Origin: Clostridia bacterium
GTDB lineage: Bacteria; Bacillota; Clostridia; Lutisporales; Lutisporaceae
Assembly: GCA_035628995.1 (NCBI GenBank)
Contig: DASPIR010000021.1
Coordinates: 1 to 64,000 of the forward strand
Direction: 5' to 3'
DNA length: 64,000 nucleotides
Made by a program: the position numbers and the translations under genes. A model generated the notes under the pieces. That model worked only from the letters and a program-made list of their open reading frames with translations, did not search any database and was not told the origin of the DNA. Shown in pieces: positions 25,933-34,395 of this stretch. The first letter of the stretch is position 1, and the number at the start of each line of letters is the position of its first letter.

Positions 25933-26451
25933 ATGAGCAGGAAAATAGCTTTTATTGGTATATTTACCGGTGCAGCGGTGGTGCTTTTGTATATGGATTC
26001 AATAATGCCTACCGGCAAGCTGACATTATATTTTTTGGCATCTTTGCCCGTAGCCTTTGCGGTAATTGAGTTTGGGACAGGAGCAGGAATTGCACTATAT
26101 TTCACTACATGTGTCCTGTCTGTACTGGTGACAGGCAATATATTTGGAATAGTGCCTTTCATGTTGTTTTTCGGGCATTACCCAATATCCAAGTATATAA
26201 TAGAAAGGGGAAGGCAAGCGGCGGCTGAAATACTGCTTAAGCTTGCGGTCTTCAATATATCAGGACTTTTATGGTATTTGCTTTTCAAGAGTCTTTTCAT
26301 TGCAGCTCTTCCTCCCCAATTCACCAAGAACAGCGTACTGTTGGTAGGTTTCATAGCGGCTTTGCAGCTGGTATTCTTTATATATGACTATGCATTTTCG
26401 AGACTGCTTTTTTATTATAAGTCCAGGTTGAGCATATTCAAGAGCAGATAG
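25933..26451 (+). CDS. Six-segment integral membrane protein, function unknown
   Basis: A 172-residue hydrophobic protein with about five to six membrane segments (KIAFIGIFTGAAVVLLYM, YFLASLPVAFAVIEFGTGAG, and others). It starts at ATG behind AGGCGGTG. The size and the charged break PISKYIIERGRQ in the middle recall substrate-binding S-components of ECF transporters, but no ATPase gene is adjacent and I do not claim a function. Confidence 0.65.
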   Translation: MSRKIAFIGIFTGAAVVLLYMDSIMPTGKLTLYFLASLPVAFAVIEFGTGAGIALYFTTCVLSVLVTGNIFGIVPFMLFFGHYPISKYIIERGRQAAAEILLKLAVFNISGLLWYLLFKSLFIAALPPQFTKNSVLLVGFIAALQLVFFIYDYAFSRLLFYYKSRLSIFKSR

Positions 26452-26480
26452 ATAAATTCATAAAAGTCAGGGGGGATTAT

Positions 26481-26549
26481 ATGCTGGAAGAGAAAGTCGG
26501 GGGCAGGTACATAAGGGAGTGGAAGAGGGAAGACAACTCGGCAAACTAA
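26481..26549 (+). CDS. Possible 22-aa peptide ORF
   Basis: ATG 26481 stands behind a near-perfect ribosome binding site (CAGGGGGGATTAT). It opens a 22-codon frame (MLEEKVGGRYIREWKRED...) ending at TAA 26549, 38 bp before the next gene. It could be a small peptide, a leader, or the remnant of a decayed gene. Confidence 0.35.
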   Translation: MLEEKVGGRYIREWKREDNSAN

Positions 26550-26587
26550 AGAACTAATCTTAATTTACATTAGGGGGAGAATCGATA

Positions 26588-27034
26588 ATGGGAAAATATG
26601 AAGAGACTCAGGCTAAAGTATTGAACTACTTTAACGACGGCTATAACTGCTGCGAATCAGTTGTAATGGCTGTATGTGATCATTTGGGTTTGGACAAGGA
26701 AATACCACAGAGAATCGCAACTCCTTTTGGAAGCGGAATGAGCAGGAACGGCAGCAACTGCGGTGCACTGAATGCAGCCTTCATCTGCATGGGCTTGGTG
26801 GGTGGAAGGAAGTCCAGCGAGGACAGCCGTGACACCTCATATATACCGGCAGACAGAGTATTTGCTAAGTTCAAAGAGAAATATGGCTCGGTCAGCTGCT
26901 ATGATATAACAGGCGTAAATCTCAGAGATCCTGAGGTAGCTGCCAAGAACAAGGAAAGAATGCACAATGAGCTTTGCGGACCTATTGTGAAGCAAGTTAC
27001 GCAGTGGGTGCTGGAGGAATTGGATAACAAGTAG
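26588..27034 (+). CDS. C_GCAxxG_C_C family redox-type protein
   Basis: A 148-residue protein with the conserved cysteines of this family: GYNCCESVVMAV near residues 20-23, NGSNCGALNAAFICMGL in place of the GCAxxG core, and later single cysteines in SVSCYDITG and NELCGPI. The family is predicted to bind metal or perform redox chemistry in anaerobes; the substrate is unknown. The start follows TTAGGGGGAG. It is followed by a bidirectional terminator shared with fba. Confidence 0.85.
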   Translation: MGKYEETQAKVLNYFNDGYNCCESVVMAVCDHLGLDKEIPQRIATPFGSGMSRNGSNCGALNAAFICMGLVGGRKSSEDSRDTSYIPADRVFAKFKEKYGSVSCYDITGVNLRDPEVAAKNKERMHNELCGPIVKQVTQWVLEELDNK

Positions 27035-27036
27035 AA

Positions 27037-27070
27037 TAAAAGGCTGTAACCGTTTGGTTATAGCCTTTTT
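27037..27070. terminator. Bidirectional terminator
   Basis: AAAAGGCT.TAACC pairs with GGTTA.AGCCTTTTT around GTTT. It lies between the convergent C_GCAxxG_C_C gene and fba. Confidence 0.88.
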
Positions 27071-27079
27071 ATCCCATAT

Positions 27080-28009
27080 TTACATTTTGCCGCTGCAGTT
27101 CAGCACATTCTTTATCTTATGCTTCACCATGTTCGTTATAGCTTCTCTTGCCGGCTTCAGATACTGTCTCGGGTCGAAATCTCCTGGGTTTTCTGCAAAG
27201 TGCTTTCTTACAGAAGCAGTCATTGCAAGTCTCAGGTCTGTATCTATGTTTATTTTGCAAACTCCGAGCTTTCCAGCCCTTAAGAGCATATCCTCAGGAA
27301 CACCTTGTGCTCCTGCAACGTTTCCACCGTACTTATTGCAAAGCGCCACAAACTCAGGAAGCACTGTTGAAGCTCCATGTAGAACTAATGGGTAGTTTGG
27401 CAGCAGCTTCGATATTTTCTCGAGTCTTGCAAAATCCAACTCAGGTTCGCCTTTGAACTTATATGCACCATGACTTGTACCTATAGCTATTGCAAGGGAG
27501 TCAACCCCTGTTCTTTGAACAAATTCAACTGCCTGATCAGGATCTGTATATGTAGCATCTTTTGCGGAAACCTTCACAGCATCCTCAACGCCTGCCAGCT
27601 TGCCCAGCTCAGCCTCTACAACCACACCTCTCGCATGAGCGTATTCAACAACCTTCTTTGTAACTGCTATGTTTTCTTCGAAGGAATGCTTGGAGCCGTC
27701 AATCATTACGGATGTGAAACCCCCATCTATGCAGGATTTGCAAATCTCAAAATCATCACCATGATCCAAGTGCAGGCAGATCGGGAGACCACTGTCTTCA
27801 ACCGCTGCTTCAACCAACTTCATAAGATACACATGCTTCGCATATTTTCTTGCACCTGCAGAAACCTGGAGTATAAGAGGAGCTTTCTCTTCCTTTGCTG
27901 CATCAACGATACCCTGGATTATCTCCATGTTGTTGACATTGAACGCACCTACTGCATATTGACCTTCATATGCATTCTTGAACATTTCCTTTGTTGTTAC
28001 TAATGGCAT
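27080..28009 (-). CDS. fba: Class II fructose-1,6-bisphosphate aldolase
   Basis: A zinc-dependent glycolytic enzyme that splits fructose-1,6-bisphosphate into DHAP and glyceraldehyde-3-phosphate. Key motifs in the 309-residue protein are AFNVNNMEIIQGIV at the N-terminus, PICLHLDHGDDFEICK with catalytic Asp and zinc His, GFTSVMIDGSKHSFEEN, LVLHGAS with a further zinc His, and CKINIDTDLRLAMTA. AAAGGAGGT precedes the ATG. It is monocistronic with an untranslated leader region of up to 200 bp upstream. Confidence 0.97.
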   Translation of the reverse strand: MPLVTTKEMFKNAYEGQYAVGAFNVNNMEIIQGIVDAAKEEKAPLILQVSAGARKYAKHVYLMKLVEAAVEDSGLPICLHLDHGDDFEICKSCIDGGFTSVMIDGSKHSFEENIAVTKKVVEYAHARGVVVEAELGKLAGVEDAVKVSAKDATYTDPDQAVEFVQRTGVDSLAIAIGTSHGAYKFKGEPELDFARLEKISKLLPNYPLVLHGASTVLPEFVALCNKYGGNVAGAQGVPEDMLLRAGKLGVCKINIDTDLRLAMTASVRKHFAENPGDFDPRQYLKPAREAITNMVKHKIKNVLNCSGKM

Positions 28010-28221
28010 GATAATACCTCCTTTGATATATATAAGTATATCTAATATTTATAGTAGTCATTCACATTAGAATGAAACTATATTACATAGAAAACCATAT
28101 AATGTTGCATTATATGAGATATATAATAGTATGGGTCAATATAAGTCCCGCTACATTAAAATGTGTCCATACCACTTTTTTATTATACCAGATATTTTCT
28201 CATTTGTACCAAAAAATTCAA

Positions 28222-28280
28222 TAAAAAAAGAACTAATTTCGGGTGGAGTGCAGCTTACAGCTGAATACCCTAATTAGTTC
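28222..28280 (-). terminator. Rho-independent terminator of the HD-GYP gene
   Basis: GAACTAATT..GGGT pairs with ACCC.AATTAGTTC, and on the minus strand a U-run follows (A-run at 28223-28229). The loop is unusually long, about 24 nt. Confidence 0.7.
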
Positions 28281-28285
28281 AATTA

Positions 28286-29320
28286 TTACAGCATTTCTAC
28301 AATTTTCAGGTCAAGTCTGCTGCTAAGGTCGATTATCGAGTCTTTCGATTTTACAAGAGGCTTGGAAATCCTGTTGGAATTAATATATATTATCTCCGCT
28401 GTGGAGCCATCGCTCAGTTTGACCATGTTTCCAACATAATAGCTTGATATATGCTTTAAGAATGTAAGCATTATACCTGTATCACACTTGGTCAGATATT
28501 CACTTTCATACATTTCCAGCACGTCAAATGGCGGCTGACGCTTCTTGTATACACGGTTGGAGGTCATTGCGTCATATACGTCAACAACGGCGAGGACCTT
28601 CGCATAATAATGAATCTGGTTTGAGCGCAGTCCGAAGGGATATCCTGAGCCATCCTCTCTTTCGTGATGCATCAATACGCCAAGAGCAACATCCTTGCTT
28701 ATGCTCTCATTTTGCTCCAGCATCTTATAGGCAGTCACCGGGTGTTTCTTAATCTCATCAAATTCTTTATTCGTAAGTGCGTCAGGCTTGTTCAGGATTT
28801 CCGGCGGCACCTTTGATTTTCCTATATCGTGCAATATCCCGCAATAAGAAAGCTGCTCAATTTGAGTATGACTGAGGTTCAGCCAGGAACCCAGCAGGGA
28901 GCAGAGCAGGGATACATTCAAGCTGTGAGTATATGTATATTCATTGATTGATCTTACCTTGCTCAGGCAATTAACCAAGTCGTTTATTGAATCGAAGTTA
29001 TTGCTAAGGCTCTTGGAAACTTCATGTATGCGTTCCATTTCCAAGCCTCTACCGCAGCTTATATCCCATATCACTTGTTTGAACTCTTCAAGATTGTTGT
29101 TGTATTGTGCTTCAATAACAACCTGCTTCTTCTCCTTAAACTCATAATCCTTATAGACCTTAACAAAATTCAGGCCAAGTTTCATCAGCTTATTTATAGA
29201 GTACTCGTCCAATACGGAGTTCTGGTATAATATTACAGCTCCATAGTCGTTTACAATGTCTGATGCCAATACCATACCAGGTTCACAATCTGAAGTTTTC
29301 ATTACTCGTACTTCGGCCAT
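28286..29320 (-). CDS. HD-GYP domain protein, probable cyclic-di-GMP phosphodiesterase
   Basis: A 344-residue protein. The C-terminal domain has the HD-GYP signatures: CGILHDIGKSKVPPEILNKP, HPVTAYKMLEQ, MHHEREDGSGYPFGL and VYDAMTSNRVYKKRQ. The N-terminal 110 residues form a small regulatory domain without a clear receiver or PAS signature. No membrane segment is seen, so it is probably cytoplasmic. AGGTGA precedes the ATG. It is monocistronic. Confidence 0.92.
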   Translation of the reverse strand: MAEVRVMKTSDCEPGMVLASDIVNDYGAVILYQNSVLDEYSINKLMKLGLNFVKVYKDYEFKEKKQVVIEAQYNNNLEEFKQVIWDISCGRGLEMERIHEVSKSLSNNFDSINDLVNCLSKVRSINEYTYTHSLNVSLLCSLLGSWLNLSHTQIEQLSYCGILHDIGKSKVPPEILNKPDALTNKEFDEIKKHPVTAYKMLEQNESISKDVALGVLMHHEREDGSGYPFGLRSNQIHYYAKVLAVVDVYDAMTSNRVYKKRQPPFDVLEMYESEYLTKCDTGIMLTFLKHISSYYVGNMVKLSDGSTAEIIYINSNRISKPLVKSKDSIIDLSSRLDLKIVEML

Positions 29321-29624
29321 TATATCACCTGTTTCTTAAATTTGAAATGTAGGGTGAACAAAATCGCATTTACATAATAATTATAACAGAATTACATAAT
29401 TATAGTAATAATAAATGCGGATAATAACTTGTCAGGTGCTGTCTGAATTTTTAGATTTACTGAAATATACAAAAATATACTTATAATTATGATTATATAT
29501 AAAATATTCGCAAAGTAAAGATAATTAGAAATAATGTATAAAAAAGGGAATATTAGGTGGATTATGCAGAAGCGTCTAGAACTAGCCTGTTACAGTGTTT
29601 TATTGGGGTCAAAGGAGGAATTCA
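29321..29624. other. Intergenic region without recognised features
   Basis: A 304-bp very AT-rich stretch between divergent genes. It must hold promoters for both, and several TATAAT-like strings occur, but I could not choose a convincing pair. No gene or strong hairpin was seen. Confidence 0.4.
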
Positions 29625-30212
29625 TTGTGTTATGTAGAATATATAAATATCAAATATGATACTGAAAAGGTGAAAAAAATGCTTACTCTAAATATTCAAT
29701 TGGATAATTTGATTTTTAAAGATATAACCAAGGATGATCTTGGCGATGTCTTGGATTTATATAACCAGAATGAGCAGAACATATATGCTACAGGTATAGA
29801 TAGAAGGATGTCCCTGGAGGATATCAATGAGAAGTATCTGGAAGTGCTGGTTAACAGCCATGAATTTTTTACGGGTATTTTCCTCAGGGAGGGTGCTGGA
29901 CTGCAAATGGTTGGTGTTATAAAAGGAAGGATAGATTATGAAAACAGTGAGGAAGCATGGATATCCTCAGTTCTTATTGACAACAGATACCAGAGGCTGG
30001 GTATAGGAACTAAGACTGTCGACATTTTGACTGACATGCTGAATAAGAGCTATGATGTTAAAAGATTCTATATAGGCATAATATCCGGAAACAATGTAGG
30101 AAAGTGTTTCTGGCAGAAGCTTGGGTTCATATATTTCAGGACTATTGAACAGTATATCAAGCTTAAGAACCTGGCAGCTGACTTTATAATAATGAAAAAG
30201 GAAACCACATAA
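29625..30212 (+). CDS. GNAT family N-acetyltransferase
   Basis: A protein of about 195 residues with the acetyl-CoA binding core of the GNAT fold. WISSVLIDNRYQRLGIGTKTVDIL supplies the R/Q-x-x-G-x-G/A loop, and the C-terminal strand YIGIISGNNVGKCFWQKLGFIYF is typical. TTG 29625 was chosen because AAAGGAGG lies six bases upstream; an internal ATG at 29679 with a weaker AAGGTG is the alternative. The acceptor substrate is unknown. It stands alone between divergent and convergent neighbours. Confidence 0.85.
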   Translation: MCYVEYINIKYDTEKVKKMLTLNIQLDNLIFKDITKDDLGDVLDLYNQNEQNIYATGIDRRMSLEDINEKYLEVLVNSHEFFTGIFLREGAGLQMVGVIKGRIDYENSEEAWISSVLIDNRYQRLGIGTKTVDILTDMLNKSYDVKRFYIGIISGNNVGKCFWQKLGFIYFRTIEQYIKLKNLAADFIIMKKETT

Positions 30213-30213
30213 A

Positions 30214-30242
30214 AAAAACTCCTGGTTCAATCCAGGAATTTT
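30214..30242. terminator. Bidirectional terminator
   Basis: TCCTGG pairs with CCAGGA around TTCAAT, with A-run and T-run flanks. The stronger U-run is on the minus strand, serving the lytic transglycosylase gene. Confidence 0.65.
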
Positions 30243-30244
30243 CA

Positions 30245-30784
30245 TTATGTCTTGTTTTTCAAATTTGACATTATACTTCTTACGTAATTCTGAGTTTCTT
30301 TGTAAGGTGGTATCCCACCGTACTTTTTAACACTTCCGGGGCCTGCATTGTATGCCGCGAGAGCGTACTCAAGATTGCCGCCGAATTCAGACAGCATATC
30401 CTTCAGATATTTTACGCCTCCATCTATATTTTCCTTGGGGTCAAAAGCATTTCTCACGCCTAAAGCTTCTGCGGTTCCAGGCATTAACTGCATGAGTCCC
30501 ATGGCCCCTGTGCTTGATACTGCCGTTGAGTTAAAGCCTGATTCTGCTTTTATAACTGCCCTTATTATATTGCTGTTGATATTATATTTTTTTGAAGCAG
30601 CTTCAATTAATTGACTATAATCGCCGCTCAACTGGCTTTGATCATCAGTTGTTCCAACAATCTCATTCTCAAGCATTTTCTCGAAGCTTGGGGGGGGTTC
30701 TTTTAGAAGCTTCACAAAAGGTGGAAGCTGACTTTGTATTTCTGAAAGCTTTTGACGAAGAAGGCCGGATAAAATAGAAGACAA
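30245..30784 (-). CDS. Lytic transglycosylase (SLT domain)
   Basis: A peptidoglycan-cleaving lysozyme-like domain occupies the C-terminal 120 residues: [30 protein letters not shown] with the catalytic glutamate, then [22 protein letters not shown]. No signal peptide is evident in the roughly 60-residue N-terminal region, so export is unclear. The start is uncertain. TTG 30784 follows AAGGAG, while the longer frame from ATG 30817 runs into repeat element C2 and lacks a ribosome binding site. Confidence 0.88.
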   Translation of the reverse strand: MSSILSGLLRQKLSEIQSQLPPFVKLLKEPPPSFEKMLENEIVGTTDDQSQLSGDYSQLIEAASKKYNINSNIIRAVIKAESGFNSTAVSSTGAMGLMQLMPGTAEALGVRNAFDPKENIDGGVKYLKDMLSEFGGNLEYALAAYNAGPGSVKKYGGIPPYKETQNYVRSIMSNLKNKT

Positions 30785-30806
30785 CTCAATCAACTCCTTC
30801 TGAGAT

Positions 30807-30914
30807 ATAGGTTGCATTAAAGCTGGTTCAAGGAAGATGTAGGCAACCTATGAATTCAAGGAATATGATTTTGCAATATTGAAATCGTAATATAAAATGT
30901 TTATTGCAAAACAT
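30807..30914 (+). repeat. Paired-hairpin element, family C, copy 2
   Basis: Hairpin 1 ATAGGTTGC...GCAACCTAT (30807-30851), linker GAATTCAAGGAATATG, hairpin 2 TTTTGCAATA...TATTGCAAAA (30869-30911). It matches the glgP leader copy almost base for base, except that the nested GC-rich hairpin is absent. It lies in the upstream region of the lytic transglycosylase gene, antisense to that gene. Confidence 0.82.
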
Positions 30915-31051
30915 ATTGGTACAAGCCTTTATTTCATTTTAATACAAAATGCAGTACTTATCAACAAAAGAGGAAAATTGACAGAATTTATAACGAAATT
31001 GATATCGTTTTTATTTTCCATATACAGTATAATTGTATCGAGGTGGTTGGT

Positions 31052-31855
31052 TTGAGGATGACTAGGTTTGAGAGAAATAGAAATAGAAAGGCTTTGAAGA
31101 AGGTTGTCCTTGTTTTATTTCTTGTAATTGTTCCACTGACAGCAGTTGCTGCTTCAATATTCTTTATGAATATATACAATAAAGGAAGCAGTATGGAGGC
31201 TTTAGGCGGGACACCCTCAAACAGTGTGGTTGCCTTCAAATACAACTATGAAATAAATAGCAAAGCTCTTTACAGAATAGAGCTTCAAAGCTCAGAGAGC
31301 TTCGAAGAAGCAGGAGCCTATCTAAAGAGCATTAAAGCCAAGAAGTTAAATGGCTTTATAGTTAAAGAGAAGGGCTATAAAGTCATATACGGTGTTTTTG
31401 TCAGCCAGGATGAGGCAGACAAAGTGCAGGACAGTATAGCAGTAAAAGTAAAAGGCAGCATAGTTGAGACCAGACTCCCAGGCTACAGCTTAAAATATAA
31501 TGAGACGGACAATACATTTATACAGCTGGTACAGGCAACAGACAAGCTTATCTGGGAGACTGCGAAGTCAAAGTCCATGATTAGCCAGGAAATCGCTTTA
31601 AAGTCGAATGTCGATCTTGCGCCTGCGCTTGAAGAAATCTCAAAGGGTGAGGTTAAGCTGGAGAAATACCTGGGCTATGCGGAAAATATAAATGTGTCCA
31701 AGGAGCAGATGGTTTTCAGGGAAAATTTCGTAATACTGCTGAAAGAGGTGCTTGCTCACAAGCTTGACAATGAGAAGGATTATTATAGAATTCAGGATGG
31801 TATGATGAACCAGCTTGAAGCGTACAAAAAATTTATAGGAAAGCTTTTGATATAG
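31052..31855 (+). CDS. Membrane-anchored SPOR-like protein
   Basis: A protein of about 267 residues. It has a basic N-terminus (TRFERNRNRKALKK), one membrane segment at about residues 20-42 (VVLVLFLVIVPLTAVAASIFFM), and an extracytoplasmic part. The region YRIELQSSESFEEAGAYLKSIKA...YGVFVSQDEADKVQ looks like a SPOR fold, which binds denuded peptidoglycan. TTG 31052 lies five bases from AGGTGG, while ATG 31058 is an alternative. A role in sporulation or division is inferred from the domain only. Confidence 0.7.
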   Translation: MRMTRFERNRNRKALKKVVLVLFLVIVPLTAVAASIFFMNIYNKGSSMEALGGTPSNSVVAFKYNYEINSKALYRIELQSSESFEEAGAYLKSIKAKKLNGFIVKEKGYKVIYGVFVSQDEADKVQDSIAVKVKGSIVETRLPGYSLKYNETDNTFIQLVQATDKLIWETAKSKSMISQEIALKSNVDLAPALEEISKGEVKLEKYLGYAENINVSKEQMVFRENFVILLKEVLAHKLDNEKDYYRIQDGMMNQLEAYKKFIGKLLI

Positions 31856-31885
31856 CGAGATTGGAAAGTAAAAGGGGGTATATTC

Positions 31886-32239
31886 ATGAAAATATGCGAC
31901 GTTAGCAACATATTGAACGCAGAGGTGTTGTGTGGAGATAAGAATTTGAACAAGGAGGTTTCCTATGCCTTCGGTTCTGATCTTATGAGCGACGTTCTGG
32001 CTTTTGTAAAAGGAAAGACGATTCTCCTTACCGGACTTACCAACCAGCAGGTGGTAAGAACAGCTGAAATGGCTGATTTAAGCGCCATAGTTTTTGTCAG
32101 GGGGAAAAAACCTGAAGAGGATATTATAAGTCTGGCTTGCGAGAATGAGATTGTGCTTCTCTCGACCAGGGATACTTTGTATACGGCTTCAGGAAAGCTA
32201 TACAGCAACGGGCTTGAAGGAGTAAGCATAGGCCTGTAG
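31886..32239 (+). CDS. DRTGG-domain protein 1
   Basis: A single-domain protein of 117 residues. The string SYAFGSDLMSDVLAFV...ILLTGLTNQQVVRTAEMADLSAIVFVRGK is the DRTGG-domain pattern, related to the N-terminal domain of some HPr kinases and found next to phosphotransacetylase and CBS domains. Small stand-alone versions recur beside [FeFe]-hydrogenase-related genes in Clostridia. AAAGGGGG precedes the ATG. The function is unknown; a ligand-sensing role is a guess from context. A second paralogue is at 34059. Confidence 0.85.
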   Translation: MKICDVSNILNAEVLCGDKNLNKEVSYAFGSDLMSDVLAFVKGKTILLTGLTNQQVVRTAEMADLSAIVFVRGKKPEEDIISLACENEIVLLSTRDTLYTASGKLYSNGLEGVSIGL

Positions 32240-32327
32240 GGGACTGCACCCTCGCGGTTCTGTTTTGGTTAGATGCCCTCGTTGTACTGTTTGTAATTTA
32301 TAGAGTCAATTTATGGAGGAAATACTA

Positions 32328-32759
32328 ATGCAAGATATAAATTATGCATTTACTGTTGAAAAAGATGATTTTGTCAGAGCAGGAGAAGCATCCAGCAATA
32401 TAAAAAAGATTTTGAGACAGTTGGGGATTGATTCTGCTGTCATAAGAAATATATCTATTGCTACTTATGAAGCAGAGATGAATATTGTAATTCACTCCAT
32501 GGGCGGTCATATTGAACTGGAGATCACCCCGGGGTTTATAAAAATAACAGCAAGTGATAGAGGTCCTGGCATAGCTAATGTTGAACTCGCTATGCAGGAG
32601 GGTTATTCAACAGCTACAGATAAAATCAGGGAAATGGGCTTCGGAGCTGGTATGGGTTTGCCAAATATGAAAAAATGCTCCGATAGATTTAGTGTGGATT
32701 CTTCTGCAGGAAAAGGTACGGTAATTTCTATGGAAGTTGATTTGAAAGCAGGTGATTGA
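32328..32759 (+). CDS. RsbW/SpoIIAB-like ATPase (anti-sigma-type serine kinase)
   Basis: A 143-residue GHKL-type ATPase. It has the N box ISIATYEAEMNIVIHSMGG, G1 box ITASDRGPGIAN and G2 box GFGAGMGLPNMKKC, as in RsbW/SpoIIAB kinases. ATG 32328 follows GGAGG; an ATG 15 bp earlier lacks one. No sigma factor or anti-anti-sigma gene is adjacent. It ends one base before the hydrogenase-like Fe-S gene, so coupling with that protein is more likely than sigma control. Confidence 0.88.
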   Translation: MQDINYAFTVEKDDFVRAGEASSNIKKILRQLGIDSAVIRNISIATYEAEMNIVIHSMGGHIELEITPGFIKITASDRGPGIANVELAMQEGYSTATDKIREMGFGAGMGLPNMKKCSDRFSVDSSAGKGTVISMEVDLKAGD

Positions 32760-32760
32760 A

Positions 32761-34032
32761 ATGGGAGGGAAGTACTTTCACTCGGTTGTGCTGAATGATG
32801 ACAGATGTGTCGGCTGTACAAGCTGTCTAAAAATATGTCCAACTGAAGCAATAAGGCTGAGAGAGGGAAAGGCTCGGATAATAGGCGAAAAATGCATTGA
32901 CTGCGGCGAATGTATTAGAATATGCCCCAACCATGCTAAGAATGCAGTCACAGATACTCTTGACATCATGAAAAGGTACAAATACACTATTGCTATACCT
33001 TCTCTGGTGCTTTACGGGCAATTTCCCGGGAATGTCGGAATAAATGAGATGCTGGCAGCAATAAGGAAAATAGGGTTTGACGAGATATACGAAGCATCGG
33101 TTGGCACGGAGATAATAACCAATGTATTAAAAAACCACATACTTAAGAATCCGGACAAGAAGAGACCGATAATAAATGCTACCTGTCCCGCAATACTTAG
33201 GCTTATACAGATCAGGTTCCCTGAGCTGCTGCCTAATGTGGCCGATATAGAAACTCCTATGGAGATAGCAGCGCGGTTGGCAAAGATAGAAGCTGTAAAA
33301 AAGACTGGCTTGTCCATAGCTGAGATAGGAGTTGTTTTCATTTCACCATGTACTGCAAGGATGACAAGTGTGACAAATCCATTGGGCATTAAGAATTCTT
33401 ATATCGATGGGGTATTGTCAATGAAGGCGGTTTACGGTGAAATATTGCGGAATATTAGCAGCAGCAAAGCTGAAGATATTACCAGAAGTAGCAAGGAGTC
33501 ACTGCTCTGGCCTTTAGTTGGAGGTCAGGGGGAACCGCTGGGAATAGAGAATTATCTTGCTGTTGATGGGATACATGAGGTTATCAAGGTGTTGGAAGAA
33601 ATTGAGATGGATAAGCTGGACGGACTGGAGTTCTTTGAGGGCATGGCTTGTATAGGAGGGTGTGTAGGCGGACCGCTTACCATTGAGAACCCCCATATTG
33701 CCAAAAACCGTATGAAGGCACTGTCAAAAGGGCTATCGAGCTCGAATACCTGTGAAGAAGAGATAAAAGCACAAATAGAAATGTATAAGGATGGTTTGAT
33801 AAGGCTTACAGAAAAAATTGAGCCTAGAGCAATAATGCGTCTGGATGACGATATTTCCAAGTCAATGAGAAAAATGGAAATGATAAAGGAAATATTAAAA
33901 TACCTGCCAGGTATTGATTGCGGCGTTTGCGGAGCACCAACCTGCAGGGCTTTTGCAGAAGATATTGTAAAGGGTGAGAATCAAAAGGCCATTTGCATAG
34001 TTAAGACAATGGAAAGCTTCAAAAATAAGTAA
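32761..34032 (+). CDS. [FeFe]-hydrogenase-like iron-sulfur protein with altered active-site motifs
   Basis: A 423-residue protein. Residues 14-60 form a two-cluster ferredoxin domain (CVGCTSCLKICP, CIDCGECIRICP). The middle is a hydrogenase large-subunit-like domain in which the H-cluster motifs are recognisable but changed: INATCPAIL near 138-146, FISPCTARM near 193-201, EGMACIGGCVGGP near 293-305. The four cluster-binding cysteines (142, 197, 297, 301) remain. The proton-relay cysteine of TSCCP is threonine, and MPC is SPC. The C-terminus has an extra CxxCGxPxC cluster site (387-395). A sensory or electron-transfer role is more likely than hydrogen turnover. Confidence 0.88.
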   Translation: MGGKYFHSVVLNDDRCVGCTSCLKICPTEAIRLREGKARIIGEKCIDCGECIRICPNHAKNAVTDTLDIMKRYKYTIAIPSLVLYGQFPGNVGINEMLAAIRKIGFDEIYEASVGTEIITNVLKNHILKNPDKKRPIINATCPAILRLIQIRFPELLPNVADIETPMEIAARLAKIEAVKKTGLSIAEIGVVFISPCTARMTSVTNPLGIKNSYIDGVLSMKAVYGEILRNISSSKAEDITRSSKESLLWPLVGGQGEPLGIENYLAVDGIHEVIKVLEEIEMDKLDGLEFFEGMACIGGCVGGPLTIENPHIAKNRMKALSKGLSSSNTCEEEIKAQIEMYKDGLIRLTEKIEPRAIMRLDDDISKSMRKMEMIKEILKYLPGIDCGVCGAPTCRAFAEDIVKGENQKAICIVKTMESFKNK

Positions 34033-34058
34033 AAGATAAATTAGCAGGAGGTTTAGAT

Positions 34059-34394
34059 ATGATAATAAGAGAATGCAGTGAGAAAATGGGATTAAAGCTG
34101 TTGGCCGGAACTAACGGCATAGATAAGGAATTGGGAGGAGCTTATATTTGTGATCTATTAAGCTGGGTCATGGCCCATGGCAAGAAGAATGATGCATGGA
34201 TAACTGTTCAAACTCACTCAAACATAATAGCAGTGGCAGCATTGTTGGAGCTGGGCTGTATTATTGTACCGGAAGGCATAGAGGTTGAAGAGGATACTTT
34301 ACGTAAGGCTGAGGAAGAGAACATTGCAGTTTTTCAATCAAATCTGAGCGCTTACGAGCTTGCAAAAGAACTTTACAAGATGGGAATTGAATAG
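34059..34394 (+). CDS. DRTGG-domain-like protein 2
   Basis: A 111-residue protein. YICDLLSWVMAHGKKNDAWITVQTH and NIIAVAALLELGCIIVPEGI give the DRTGG-like pattern, here with SWVMAH and WITVQTHSN replacing the residues of the first paralogue. AGGAGG precedes the ATG. It is flanked by the hydrogenase-like protein and the PHP protein. As with paralogue 1, the biochemical role is unknown. Confidence 0.82.
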   Translation: MIIRECSEKMGLKLLAGTNGIDKELGGAYICDLLSWVMAHGKKNDAWITVQTHSNIIAVAALLELGCIIVPEGIEVEEDTLRKAEEENIAVFQSNLSAYELAKELYKMGIE

Positions 34395-34395
34395 C

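Noticed and set aside
29627-29659. Leader peptide starting at GTG before the acetyltransferase
   Set aside because: The same ribosome binding site better serves the in-frame TTG at 29625; a ten-codon frame in another register is expected by chance.
32761-34032. Annotation as a catalytic [FeFe] hydrogenase
   Set aside because: The proton-relay cysteine and the lysine/methionine of the active-site motifs are replaced, so catalytic activity is doubtful.
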